Origin: Mycobacterium sp. PS03-16
GTDB taxonomy: Bacteria > Actinomycetota > Actinomycetes > Mycobacteriales > Mycobacteriaceae
Direction: 5' to 3'
Assembly (NCBI RefSeq): GCF_004570325.1
Contig: NZ_SPQO01000008.1
Location: forward strand, 1-64,000
DNA: 64,000 bases
Every line of letters begins with the position of its first letter. The first letter of the stretch is position 1. The notes under the pieces are model-generated. The model had not been told where the DNA came from. It saw nothing but the letters and a program-made list of their open reading frames with translations, and made no database searches. The position numbers were made by a program, and so were the translations under genes. This document shows positions 6,533-14,657 of the stretch, piece after piece.

Positions 6533-8017
6533 GTGCGGGCGATCCTCGGTGGCACCATCGCGGCCTACCGGGCCGACCCCGCATACCGCCAGCGGCCCGA
6601 CGTGCTCAACGAGCTCGAGCGGATCGGCGGCCGGCTGAACCAGCCGATCCGCATCGCGCTGGCCGGCACCCTCAAGGCCGGTAAGTCGACGCTGGTCAAC
6701 GCGCTGGTCGGGGAGGACATCGCGCCCACCGATGCCACCGAGGCCACCCGGATCGTCACCTGGTTCCGGCACGGGCCGACACCGAAGGTGACGGCCAATC
6801 ACCGCGGCGGCCGCCGGTCCAACGTGCCGATCGCCCGCGATCCGCAGGACCGCGCGCTGACCTTCGACTTCGCCCGGCTCGATCCCGACGACGTGCTGGA
6901 CCTCGACGTGGAATGGCCGGCCGCCGAACTGATCGACGCGACCATCATCGACACGCCCGGCACGTCGTCGCTGTCGCAGGACGTCTCGGCGCGCACGCTG
7001 CGGCTGCTGGTGCCCGACGACGGGGTGCCGCGGGTCGACGCGGTGGTGTTCCTGCTGCGCACGCTCAACGCCGCCGACATCGCGCTGCTCAAGCAGATCG
7101 GCGAACTGGTCGGCGGTTCGTCGGGCGCGCTCGGCGTGATCGGCGTGGCCTCGCGCGCCGACGAGATCGGCGCCGGGCGCATCGATGCGATGCTGTCGGC
7201 CGGCGACGTCGCCAAACGCTTCACCGAGGAGATGGACCGCACCGGCATCTGCCAGGCCGTCGTGCCGGTGTCGGGGCTGCTCGCGCTGACCGCGCGCACG
7301 CTGCGGCAGAGCGAATACGTGGCGCTGGAGAAGCTCGCCGGCGTCGACGCGGCCGAATTGGCCAAGGCGATGCTGTCGGTCGACCGGTTCGTCCGGGAGG
7401 ACAGCCCGCTGCCGCTGGACGCCGCGACCCGCGCGGCGCTGCTGGACCGGTTCGGCATGTTCGGCATCCGCATCGCGATCGCCGCGCTGCACGCCGGGGT
7501 GAGCGATTCGGTGGCACTGGCCGACGAACTGCTCGAGCGCAGCGGGCTGGTGGCTCTGCGCGACGTCATCGACCAGCAGTTCGCACAGCGCTCCGACCTG
7601 CTCAAGGCGCACACCGCGCTGCTGTCGTTGCGGCGGTTCGTGCAGCGCAACCCGATCTACGCGACGCCCTACATCGTCGCCGACATCGACCCGCTGCTGG
7701 CCGACACGCACGCGTTCGAAGAGCTACGGCTGCTCAGCGCGCTGCGATCCCGGCCGACGACGCTCAACGACGACGAGATGGCGTCGCTGCGCCGGCTGAT
7801 CGGCGGGTCCGGCACCGACGCGGCCAGCCGGCTCGGACTGCAGCCCGACGCCCCCTACGACGGGCCGCGGGCGGCGTTCGCCGCGGCGCAGAGGTGGCGG
7901 CGCAGGGCCGAGCATCCGCTCAACGATCCGTTCACCACCAGGGCGTGCCGGGCGGCGGTGCGCAGCGCCGAGGCGCTGGTCGCGGAGTACGCCGCAAAGG
8001 GTCGCGGACCCGCCTAA
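6533..8017 (+). CDS. iniC: Dynamin-like GTPase IniC
   Basis: This is the second dynamin-like GTPase of the operon, 494 residues if translation starts at GTG 6533. P-loop GTLKAGKST is at 45-53, DTPG at 140-143, and an ASRADEIG stretch occupies the G4 position. Unlike IniA it shows no obvious paddle hydrophobic segment, so it may work as a partner of IniA. Start choice: the residues before the GTG read STSDRVR, which I recall as the N terminus of other IniC proteins and which would begin at a CTG codon at 6515. No ATG, GTG or TTG is in frame between the iniA stop and 6533. The gap to iniA is 51 bases or less, consistent with one transcript. Confidence 0.92.
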   Translation: MRAILGGTIAAYRADPAYRQRPDVLNELERIGGRLNQPIRIALAGTLKAGKSTLVNALVGEDIAPTDATEATRIVTWFRHGPTPKVTANHRGGRRSNVPIARDPQDRALTFDFARLDPDDVLDLDVEWPAAELIDATIIDTPGTSSLSQDVSARTLRLLVPDDGVPRVDAVVFLLRTLNAADIALLKQIGELVGGSSGALGVIGVASRADEIGAGRIDAMLSAGDVAKRFTEEMDRTGICQAVVPVSGLLALTARTLRQSEYVALEKLAGVDAAELAKAMLSVDRFVREDSPLPLDAATRAALLDRFGMFGIRIAIAALHAGVSDSVALADELLERSGLVALRDVIDQQFAQRSDLLKAHTALLSLRRFVQRNPIYATPYIVADIDPLLADTHAFEELRLLSALRSRPTTLNDDEMASLRRLIGGSGTDAASRLGLQPDAPYDGPRAAFAAAQRWRRRAEHPLNDPFTTRACRAAVRSAEALVAEYAAKGRGPA

Positions 8018-8047
8018 CGTTTCGCCCCGCTGCGACGAATAACAGGT

Positions 8048-10006
8048 ATGCGCATCTCTCTCGGCGTATCGCTGGGCTCGGCCAATCTGACCGCTGTCAC
8101 CGGCGGTCGCCTGACCACCCGTCCGGCTGTACTCACGCTTCTCCCGCACCGTCCGCCCGAACTGGCGAGCGCAGGCATCACCGGGTTCGTCGACCGCGTC
8201 GGGGATCCGGTGCCGCTGGTGGCTCCCGACGGCTCGGCGCACTACGGCGGGCAACTGACCGCGGCCGCCATCGAGTCGCTCACCCGGCAGGCCTGCCCGC
8301 AGCGCCGGCCCGACGACGTCGCGGTGGCCGTGCCCGCGCACTGGTCGCCGCAGGCGGTGGCGGCCCTGCGCGCGCTGGTGCCGTACGTGCGTCTGGTGTC
8401 CGACGCGGCCGCGGCGCTCACGGCGCTGCAGACCGCCCCCGGGCTCCCCGCACAGGGCGTCGTCGCGCTCTGCGACTTCGGTGCCACCGGCACCACGATC
8501 ACGCTGGCCGATGCCGGGGACGGGTTCCGCGCGGTGACCGATCCGGTGCGCTACGACGACTTCTCCGGGGACCTGATCGACGCGGCGGTGCTGCGGCACG
8601 CGCTGGCCGGCCTGGACGTCGACCCGTCGGGCACCTCGGCGGTGGCCTCGCTGTCCGGTCTGCGCGACGAGTGCCGGGCCGCCAAGGAGCGGCTGTCGGT
8701 GGCGACGGCCACCGGCCTGGCCGGGGCGCACACCACGGTGCGGGTGACCCGCCAGGAACTCGAGGCGCTGGTCGACGGTCCGCTCGACGGAGTCGTCGCA
8801 GTGCTCATGGACACGCTGCAGCGCGCCGGCATCGCACCCGCACAGCTGGCGGCGATTGCGACGGTCGGCGGTGGCGCGCGGATGCCGCTTGTCACCCAAC
8901 GTCTTTCGCAGGCGCTGCAGCGTCCGGTGGTCACCACCCCGGGTGCCCTGGTGGCGGCCGCGGCCGGTGCCGAACTGCTGGCCCAGCGCGCCGCGCAGCC
9001 CGACCCGGCGACCGCGGTGGTGGCGGCGCCCGGGGTTTGGGCCGTCCCGGCCGGTGCGGTCTCCGGGGACGCCGAGACGGTGTCGGCGCTGTCGCTGGCC
9101 TGGTCGGCTGAGCAGCCCGAAGCCGACGTTGCGACCGACTACGTGCAACCCGTCTACGACAGCGCGCAGGCCCGTCCGGACGTGCACTTCGATCAGCGGG
9201 ACACCACGGACACCGACGCCGGCCCCGCGTGGTACCGCCGCCCGGTGGCGCTGTTCGCCGGCGCTGCCTGTTTCGCCGCCGTGACGGCCGGTGGGCTGGT
9301 GCTGACCTCCGACATCGGGGGCGCGGTGTCGTCCGATGCGATGGGCATCAGCCAGCCCGTCGCGACCAAGCCGGTGGAAAACGCGCCCGACAGTGCCGCA
9401 GCGCCCGTGGCCGAGGCGCCCGCCGGGCGGGCGACCGTCGCCGAGACCGCGGTGGTCGCCGCCCCGGCGCCGAGGGCGGCGCAGAGTCCGCCGAAACTCG
9501 TGCGCGAGAACGCCTCTGCGTCGGCGCCTCGTCGGGTTGCGCCGCCGAAGTCGGCGCCGCGGCGGGTGGCGTCCGCGCCCGCTCCGGCGGCGCCCGCTCC
9601 GGCACCTGCGCCGGCGCCGGGGATCGGGTTGCCGCGGATCCCGATGCCGACGATCGTGCTGCCGCCGCTGTCGCCGCCCAAGCCTCAGCCGTCGCCGTCA
9701 CCGCAGCCGTCGCCGTCGCCGTCGCCGTCACCGCAGCCTCAGCCGTCGCCGCAGCCGTCGCCGTCACCTGAGCCGTCGCCGCAGCCCGAGCCGTCGCCCC
9801 AGCCCGAGCCCGAGCCGACCGTCGCGCCCGAGCCGGAGCCGACCGTCGCGCCGGAGCCGGAGCCGACCGTTGCGCCGCAGCCCGAGCCGACGGTCGCGCC
9901 GGAGCCGCAGCCGACCGCGGACCCGGAGCCCACCGTCGCGCCCGAACCCACGGCCGCCGAGCCGGCGCCGGAGGAGTGCGTGCCGACCACCGAGACGGTC
10001 TGCTAG
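8048..10006 (+). CDS. Hsp70-like ATPase with membrane anchor and Pro-rich extracytoplasmic tail
   Basis: The protein has 652 residues. Residues 1-320 form a complete but divergent DnaK-type nucleotide-binding domain: SLGSANLT near the N terminus, DFGATGTT at 143-150 and adenosine motif VGGGARMP at 273-280. A linker of about 75 residues leads to one membrane helix at about 398-420. An Ala/Pro-rich segment follows, then repeats of Pro-Ser-Pro and Glu-Pro-Thr-Val-Ala-Pro from about 541 to 640, and the protein ends in a two-cysteine tail (EECVPTTETVC). No peptide-binding domain exists. It starts 30 bases after iniC on the same strand and may be the last gene of that unit. It is paralogous to the protein at 1232-2422. 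The topology suggests a cytosolic ATPase and a wall-spanning tail; the function is unknown. Confidence 0.85.
   Translation: MRISLGVSLGSANLTAVTGGRLTTRPAVLTLLPHRPPELASAGITGFVDRVGDPVPLVAPDGSAHYGGQLTAAAIESLTRQACPQRRPDDVAVAVPAHWSPQAVAALRALVPYVRLVSDAAAALTALQTAPGLPAQGVVALCDFGATGTTITLADAGDGFRAVTDPVRYDDFSGDLIDAAVLRHALAGLDVDPSGTSAVASLSGLRDECRAAKERLSVATATGLAGAHTTVRVTRQELEALVDGPLDGVVAVLMDTLQRAGIAPAQLAAIATVGGGARMPLVTQRLSQALQRPVVTTPGALVAAAAGAELLAQRAAQPDPATAVVAAPGVWAVPAGAVSGDAETVSALSLAWSAEQPEADVATDYVQPVYDSAQARPDVHFDQRDTTDTDAGPAWYRRPVALFAGAACFAAVTAGGLVLTSDIGGAVSSDAMGISQPVATKPVENAPDSAAAPVAEAPAGRATVAETAVVAAPAPRAAQSPPKLVRENASASAPRRVAPPKSAPRRVASAPAPAAPAPAPAPAPGIGLPRIPMPTIVLPPLSPPKPQPSPSPQPSPSPSPSPQPQPSPQPSPSPEPSPQPEPSPQPEPEPTVAPEPEPTVAPEPEPTVAPQPEPTVAPEPQPTADPEPTVAPEPTAAEPAPEECVPTTETVC
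9674..9957 (+). repeat. Pro-rich codon repeats in the Hsp70-like tail
   Basis: Short in-frame repeats of CCGTCGCCG/CAGCCG and then GAGCCGACCGTCGCGCC-type units encode PSPSPQP and EPTVAPEP runs. These are protein-level low-complexity repeats, not a CRISPR array: there are no unique spacers. Confidence 0.6.
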
Positions 10007-10088
10007 CTCGCACACCACATCGCGTGTGCGGTGTGGTCCGCTTCGCCCGGCGTGTCGCGGGTGAAACGGCACGCGTACCCGAGTCGGG

Positions 10089-10550
10089 CTAGCCGGCGGA
10101 CTGGTGCAGCCCGTACGGCACGGCTTTGACCAACGTGACCAGGATCAGCGATCCGCTGGGCACCGCATAGCGGCGCTGTTCGCCGGGCCGCGCGCCGATC
10201 AGGGCGCCGCCGAGCGGGGAGTCGACCGAGAACACCTCGAGGTCGCCGTACTCCGCACCGCGGACTCCGAGCAGGAACGTCTCGGTCTCGCCGGTCTCGT
10301 CGAAGCGCACCGTCAGCACCATGCCCGGTTCGGCGATCCCGTCGTCGGCCGGATCCTCACCGACGACGGCGTGCATGAGCACGTCGTGGATCTGCTGGAT
10401 GCGGGCGCGGCGGGCGCGCTGGACGGCGACGGCGTTCTCCTCGCCGTCGTCGGTGCTCTCCCCGGCGAGCAGCGCGCGCAGCGTCGCCAGTTCGGACTGC
10501 AGCCGGTCGTAGGCCTGCGGGGTCATCCAACAGCGTTGTGCAGCGGTCAT
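10089..10550 (-). CDS. GreA/GreB-family transcript-cleavage factor homologue
   Basis: The protein has 153 residues. The N terminus (MTPQAYDRLQSELATLRALL) has the heptad pattern of the Gre coiled coil, though it is shorter than in classical GreA. The C-terminal domain carries the family signature SPLGGALIGARPGEQRRYAVPSG-like segment (about residues 110-132), where GreA has SPLGKALLG. Gre proteins enter the RNA polymerase secondary channel; some paralogues instead modulate polymerase without cleavage. The acidic tip residues expected at the coiled-coil loop are only partly recognisable (ESTDDGEE). The downstream partner is the convergent Hsp70-like gene. The upstream dadA-like gene is separated by a strong hairpin, so the gene is probably transcribed alone. 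Confidence 0.75.
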   Translation of the reverse strand: MTAAQRCWMTPQAYDRLQSELATLRALLAGESTDDGEENAVAVQRARRARIQQIHDVLMHAVVGEDPADDGIAEPGMVLTVRFDETGETETFLLGVRGAEYGDLEVFSVDSPLGGALIGARPGEQRRYAVPSGSLILVTLVKAVPYGLHQSAG

Positions 10551-10573
10551 TCTCGGCTCTCTTCGGAAGGATC

Positions 10574-10611
10574 GTCGTCAGGGGCGGGTCGATGACGCCG
10601 CCCCTGACGAC
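10574..10611 (-). terminator. Hairpin between the dadA-like gene and the Gre-like gene
   Basis: A perfect 14-bp stem is formed by GTCGTCAGGGGCGG (10574-10587) and CCGCCCCTGACGAC (10598-10611) with a 10-base loop. It lies right after the stop of the leftward FAD-oxidoreductase gene. No U tract follows on the leftward strand, so it would be a stem-only terminator. Confidence 0.6.
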
Positions 10612-10629
10612 TGGATGCGGGCTCGTGGT

Positions 10630-11883
10630 TCAGCGCAGCGGGTCGACGTCGCGCAGCGCGGAGGGTTGCTTGCCGGTGGTGATCTGCTCGGCCAGGAGCC
10701 GCCCGGTGATCGGGCCGTGTGCCAGTCCCCACATCCCGTGGCCGCCGGCGACGTAGACACCCGGGGCGACGGCGCCGATCAGCGGCCGGCCGTCGGCGCT
10801 CACGGGGCGCGGACCGACCCACTCGTCGGTGCGCTCGGTCCAGCGGGCGCCGCGCAGCAGGGGGATCGCGGAGCGGACGATCGCCTCGATGCGGGCCGGG
10901 ACCGCCGGCTCGTCGGGGCCGCGGAACTCCATGGTGCCTGCGACGCGCAGCCGGCCCTGGTACGGCGTGCAGGCCACCCGCACCTCGGGCAGGTAGACGG
11001 GTCCCGGGACCGGGCGGTCGACGGGCACCGTGAACGAGTAGCCGCGACCCGCGTGCACCGGGGTGCGGACCCACGGCGCGGCCAGGCGATTCAGCCAGGC
11101 GCCGGTCGCGATGACGGTGGCGTCCGCGGACAGTGGCGCGCTGTCACGCGGGACGATGCGCACACCGCGCGATTCCGGGCGCACCTCATCGACGTCGTCG
11201 ATGCGGATCGTGGCGCCGCGGTCGACCACGGCACGGGCCAGGGCCGTGGTGAAGCGGCCGGGGTCGACGAAGCGTTGTCCCTCGACGCTGATGCCGACGT
11301 GGACGGCCGGTGAGGCGAGCGGCACCTGGTCGGCCAGTTCGTCGGCGGGCAGTCGCCGGTACGACACCGGCTGGCCGGCCTGCTCGAGGCGCTGGAGTTC
11401 GGCGATCAGATGAGCGGCGTGGTGGTCGTCGGTGAACAGCGCGGTGATGGGTCCGTCGGTGCTGGGCACGTCGACCCCGTTGCTGGTGAGGACGTCGAAT
11501 GCCTCGAGGCACTCGTCGTTGAACGGCACGTTCGCGCGGATCGCGCGGTCCCATGCGGAGCGCCGCGAATTCAGCGCGAACCGCGCGAGGAATCCCCAGA
11601 GCGCGGTATCGAACCGGGCGGGAATATGCAGCGGCGCATCGGGATTCAGCAGGGAACGCACACCGTAGGCGACCGTCGGGCCCTGGTTGAGCGGGATGGT
11701 CAGCGCGGGGGCGACCCACCCGGCGTTTCCCCACGAGGCCCCTGCCGCGACGCCGGTGCGGTCGACGACCGTGACCTCGACCCCTCGTTCCTGGAGGAAC
11801 CAGGCGGTGGACAGGCCGACTATGCCGGCGCCCACCACGATCACCGAGCGCGGCCCACCGTCGAACTGCTCGACGCCGGACAT
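10630..11883 (-). CDS. D-amino-acid dehydrogenase-like FAD oxidoreductase (DadA family)
   Basis: This is a 417-residue DAO-fold flavoenzyme. ATG at 11883 has GGAGGTGAT directly upstream, so I reject an in-frame start 81 bases further up. The N-terminal dinucleotide-binding motif GAGIVG is at 18-23, with the acidic ribose-binding residue at [17 protein letters not shown] resembles the DadA signature after the first Rossmann unit. The C-terminal [20 protein letters not shown] is the FAD-closing motif of this family. The enzyme probably oxidises a D-amino acid or other secondary amine to the 2-oxo acid, passing electrons to the respiratory chain. The PucR-type regulator lies immediately upstream on the same strand, a common arrangement for amino-acid or amine catabolic enzymes. 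The substrate cannot be read from the sequence. Confidence 0.85.
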   Translation of the reverse strand: MSGVEQFDGGPRSVIVVGAGIVGLSTAWFLQERGVEVTVVDRTGVAAGASWGNAGWVAPALTIPLNQGPTVAYGVRSLLNPDAPLHIPARFDTALWGFLARFALNSRRSAWDRAIRANVPFNDECLEAFDVLTSNGVDVPSTDGPITALFTDDHHAAHLIAELQRLEQAGQPVSYRRLPADELADQVPLASPAVHVGISVEGQRFVDPGRFTTALARAVVDRGATIRIDDVDEVRPESRGVRIVPRDSAPLSADATVIATGAWLNRLAAPWVRTPVHAGRGYSFTVPVDRPVPGPVYLPEVRVACTPYQGRLRVAGTMEFRGPDEPAVPARIEAIVRSAIPLLRGARWTERTDEWVGPRPVSADGRPLIGAVAPGVYVAGGHGMWGLAHGPITGRLLAEQITTGKQPSALRDVDPLR

Positions 11884-11953
11884 CACATCACCTCCACCAG
11901 GGTTCCATCGGTCACCTCGATGGTGGCGGCTGATCATGGACGGTGGTTTGCGC

Positions 11954-11963
11954 TGTCCGGACA
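11954..11963. promoter_or_regulatory. TGTCCGGACA palindrome before the dadA-like gene
   Basis: A perfect 10-bp palindrome lies in the 86-base gap between the PucR-type regulator and the dadA-like gene. A related TTGTCCAA lies over the regulator's own start (13513-13520). It could be an operator of the adjacent regulator; no direct evidence exists. Confidence 0.3.
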
Positions 11964-11969
11964 ATCCGG

Positions 11970-13505
11970 CTAGTGCTCTTTGTCGCCTTCCGACAGCAGC
12001 GGGCCGTCGTCGATCGCGGCGAGTTCCACGGTCATCGCCAGGCGCGCGCGCGGGTCGTCGAGACCGATCTCCGTCGCCTCCGTCATCCGGCGCAGGCGGT
12101 AGCGGACGGTGTTCTCGTGCACCCCGAGCATCTCGCCCGCCGCGCGGAGATCGCCCTGGCTCGCCAGCCAGGCGCGCAGCGTGTCGATGTAGCGGGTGGC
12201 GTGCCGCTCATCGTGGCGGCGCAGATCGGCGATGGGCCCACGCTGCGGGGTGCGGCCCGCGCGGGCGGCGAGCCGCAACCGCTGCAACAGGATGTCCCCC
12301 CACACCTCGTCGTAGGTGGGCACCTGGTCCAACTGCGGCTTCAGCTCGTGCAGCCCGAGGCACTCCTCCGCCTCGTCGCGTGCCGAGGGAAGTTCCAGAA
12401 CTGTTGCGGCGCTGCTGATCCCGGCGTGGACGTCGACGTGCCCCGGCAATGCGGCGCGCAGGTCGTCGACCCAGCGCCGCGCGGTTGCCGCCGAATCGCT
12501 GGGCAGGATGGTGTGGACGGTGGTGCCGGTCAACGCGGTCCGTCCCGGCCGCGACCACCCGAAACCGGTGGTGGCCCGTTCGAAGGCGAGCAGCAGCGGT
12601 GCGTGCCGCTCCTGTCCGGACCGGGCCCGCAGGGCGATCACCCGCAGACCCGACGTCGGCAGGGCCAGCTTGCTGACGACGGTCGGCGCGTCGGCGGTGC
12701 CGTCGAGCAGTCCGATCACCAACTCGGACTCGACCTGGCGTTCGAGGTCCGCGCTGGCCCGCGAGCGCAGCAGGTGCAGCGCGACCACCCGGGCGCCGTC
12801 GACCAGCGCGCGGCGTCGCGCCTCGGGCAGGTCGGCGCTCGCCACCCACACCGATCCGAGCAACTCGCGGCCCACCCGGGCGGCCACGACCGTGCGGCTC
12901 GACAGGCCGTGTTCGGCCGCCGGCGCCAACTCCATCGGCGCGTCGGAGGTGGCCAGGTGCTGAGGGACACCGCGCTCCTCGAACAGCGCGCGCAGCGACT
13001 CGGGCGCCTGCCGGCTCAGGATCGTCGCGGCCCGGGCCGGGTCCGCGTGCTGCTGCAGGCGGGAGTACGCGAGCACGCGGGCGTGGCGGTCCTCGATCGT
13101 GACCGCGGCCCCGATCGCGTCGGCCAGGCTGTCGGCCAGCGCGAACAGATCGGTGGGCCCGCGCCCGGATTCGGTTTCGCGGCCCTCGAGCACCAACCCG
13201 TAGACCACCGCCGCGATCTCGCTCCAGGACACCTCGGGGTCGACGGTCAGCACCGCGACCTCCCCGGGCGGGTCGGCGAGGCCGCCGTCGGCGCGCATCA
13301 GCACCGCGACGGCGTGGGCGGCCCGCGCCCAGTCCAGCGCGTCCTCGACGGAGTCGGCTCCCGCCGCCAGCAGCACGTCACCGACGACATCGCGGTCCTC
13401 GTGCATCACGACGCTGCGCAGTTCGGTCGACCTGGGGACCGGGCAGGCCCGCAGATGCACGCCGTATCCGCCGAGCACGTTGACCAGCCGGTCCAGGGTG
13501 ACCAC
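11970..13505 (-). CDS. PucR/CdaR-family transcriptional regulator
   Basis: The protein has 511 residues from GTG 13505; a TTG at 13520 would add five residues and neither has a strong ribosome binding site. An N-terminal PucR-like region contains a conserved [12 protein letters not shown] segment. A central GGDEF-like/GAF-like part follows. The C-terminal PucR HTH is unmistakable: [26 protein letters not shown], ending about 40 residues before the C terminus. Such proteins activate catabolic genes for purines, amino acids or amines when the substrate is present. The stop is 86 bases from the dadA-like gene on the same strand, which is its most probable target. Confidence 0.85.
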   Translation of the reverse strand: MVTLDRLVNVLGGYGVHLRACPVPRSTELRSVVMHEDRDVVGDVLLAAGADSVEDALDWARAAHAVAVLMRADGGLADPPGEVAVLTVDPEVSWSEIAAVVYGLVLEGRETESGRGPTDLFALADSLADAIGAAVTIEDRHARVLAYSRLQQHADPARAATILSRQAPESLRALFEERGVPQHLATSDAPMELAPAAEHGLSSRTVVAARVGRELLGSVWVASADLPEARRRALVDGARVVALHLLRSRASADLERQVESELVIGLLDGTADAPTVVSKLALPTSGLRVIALRARSGQERHAPLLLAFERATTGFGWSRPGRTALTGTTVHTILPSDSAATARRWVDDLRAALPGHVDVHAGISSAATVLELPSARDEAEECLGLHELKPQLDQVPTYDEVWGDILLQRLRLAARAGRTPQRGPIADLRRHDERHATRYIDTLRAWLASQGDLRAAGEMLGVHENTVRYRLRRMTEATEIGLDDPRARLAMTVELAAIDDGPLLSEGDKEH

Positions 13506-13561
13506 GAGGCCATTGTCCAACGCGCGGGCGCGCCCGCCGCGCCCGCGCTACCGCGTGCGTG

Positions 13562-14125
13562 TCAGCCGCCCGGCGGCGCCTCCGGCGGAGCCTCCTCAGG
13601 CACCGTGACCGTCACCGTGCTGGTGCTCGTACTCGTCTCCACGGTCGTCGACGTGGTCGGCGGCGGCGTGGTGGTGGTCGTGGTGGTGGGCGCCGTCGTG
13701 GTGGTCGTCGTCGGCGCCGTGGTGGTCGTGGTCTCGGTCGGCGGCGCGGTGGTCTCCGTCGGCGACTGCGTCACCGTCTCGGTCGGCGCCACCGCGGGAG
13801 CCGACGTCGTCGCCTCCTCGGACGTCGTGGTGGTCGTGGTGGTGCTGTCCGACGGGGTGTCCTCACCCGAGGCGAGCTGGACGATCAGCCACACGATCAC
13901 CGCGATCAGCAGCGCGGCCACCGCACCGAGCGCGATCAGCGCACCCGGCTTGCGGTACCAGGGGGTCGGCTCGTCCGGGGGCGGCTGGTCGTAGCCGCCG
14001 GTGTCGTAGCCCTGGTCGTATTCGCTGTAGGCGTTCGAGTACTGCGTCGGCTCGCTGCTGTAGGCGTTGGAGTACTGCGTCGGTTCGCTGTCCGGGTATT
14101 CCGGTTCTTCAGGGGGTCGCGCCAC
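13562..14125 (-). CDS. Single-pass membrane protein with Thr-rich outer tail
   Basis: The protein has 187 residues, starting at GTG 14125. The cytosolic N terminus carries two exact copies of SEPTQYSNAYS (about residues 13-34) and Tyr/Gly/Pro-rich sequence. PWYRKPG leads into one hydrophobic helix at about 62-84 (ALIALGAVAALLIAVIVWLIVQL). The rest is almost only Thr, Ser, Pro, Glu and Val, the composition expected of a stalk through the mycobacterial cell wall and a plausible O-mannosylation substrate. The YRKPG-TM arrangement resembles that of the Hsp70-like protein at 8048 (WYRRPV-TM-Pro-rich). No enzymatic domain is present and the function is unknown. Confidence 0.75.
   Translation of the reverse strand: MARPPEEPEYPDSEPTQYSNAYSSEPTQYSNAYSEYDQGYDTGGYDQPPPDEPTPWYRKPGALIALGAVAALLIAVIVWLIVQLASGEDTPSDSTTTTTTTSEEATTSAPAVAPTETVTQSPTETTAPPTETTTTTAPTTTTTTAPTTTTTTTPPPTTSTTVETSTSTSTVTVTVPEEAPPEAPPGG
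14025..14089 (-). repeat. Duplicated 33-bp unit encoding SEPTQYSNAYS
   Basis: The segment 14025-14056 recurs at 14058-14089 with two mismatches, period 33 bases. It gives two consecutive 11-residue units, each ending in a tyrosine-rich NAYS, in the cytosolic part of the membrane protein. Confidence 0.7.
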
Positions 14126-14149
14126 GGATCTCGATAGTAGGGCGTCCGC

Positions 14150-14623
14150 TCAGTTTCGCGGGTAAAGCGTGCGCGTCTCGTTGAGTCGCGGCCGGTTGCG
14201 GGTGGTGCGCGGCGTCGACTCCTCGTCGCGCTCGTCCTCTGCGGCGTCCTCGTCGGTGGTCCGCGGCGGCTCACCGCTGGTCGACTCGGTCGGGTGCGGG
14301 GGCGGCGGCAGCTCGGACGGGGGCAGGTCGATGTCGGTGGTCTGCGGCGGGTTGATGCGGGTGGTCAGCGTGGGGCTCGCCGCCTCGGAGACCGAGGTGG
14401 TCTGCGTCCTGGCCGTGGTGTCCGTGTCGACGAAGGTCGAGGGCGCCTGCGGCGGCTCGTCGGCGTCGCGGGCCAGGACGGTCACGCCGGTGACGGCCAG
14501 CCCGATCGCGGCCAGCCCCGCGACGCTGGCCGCGAGCAGCTTGGGCGTCGAGTTGTGCCACGACGCCGCATCCGGCTCTGCGCCGGAGTGGTCGTCCTCG
14601 TCGTGGGCGTCCGTCACGGGCAC
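14150..14623 (-). CDS. Small membrane-anchored Thr/Pro-rich protein
   Basis: The protein has 157 residues. A short acidic N terminus (residues 1-26) precedes one membrane helix at about 28-50 (LLAASVAGLAAIGLAVTGVTVL). An extracytoplasmic tail follows, rich in Thr, Pro, Asp and Arg with no predicted fold. The architecture is that of the neighbouring gene at 13562: cytosolic head, one helix, low-complexity tail. The stop lies 24 bases before that gene's start on the same strand, so they are probably cotranscribed. No homologue of known function is recognised. Confidence 0.7.
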   Translation of the reverse strand: MPVTDAHDEDDHSGAEPDAASWHNSTPKLLAASVAGLAAIGLAVTGVTVLARDADEPPQAPSTFVDTDTTARTQTTSVSEAASPTLTTRINPPQTTDIDLPPSELPPPPHPTESTSGEPPRTTDEDAAEDERDEESTPRTTRNRPRLNETRTLYPRN

Positions 14624-14657
14624 CGATCCTATCCACCACCGGCGGCCCGGTGCCGGG

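Noticed and set aside
9674..9957. A repeat array that could be taken for CRISPR
   Set aside because: Units are short multiples of three bases, contiguous and in frame with the Hsp70-like gene; there are no unique spacers and no cas genes.
10009..10030. Terminator behind the Hsp70-like gene at 8048
   Set aside because: CGCACAC/GTGTGCG gives only a 7-bp stem with an 8-base loop and no T run; too weak to call.
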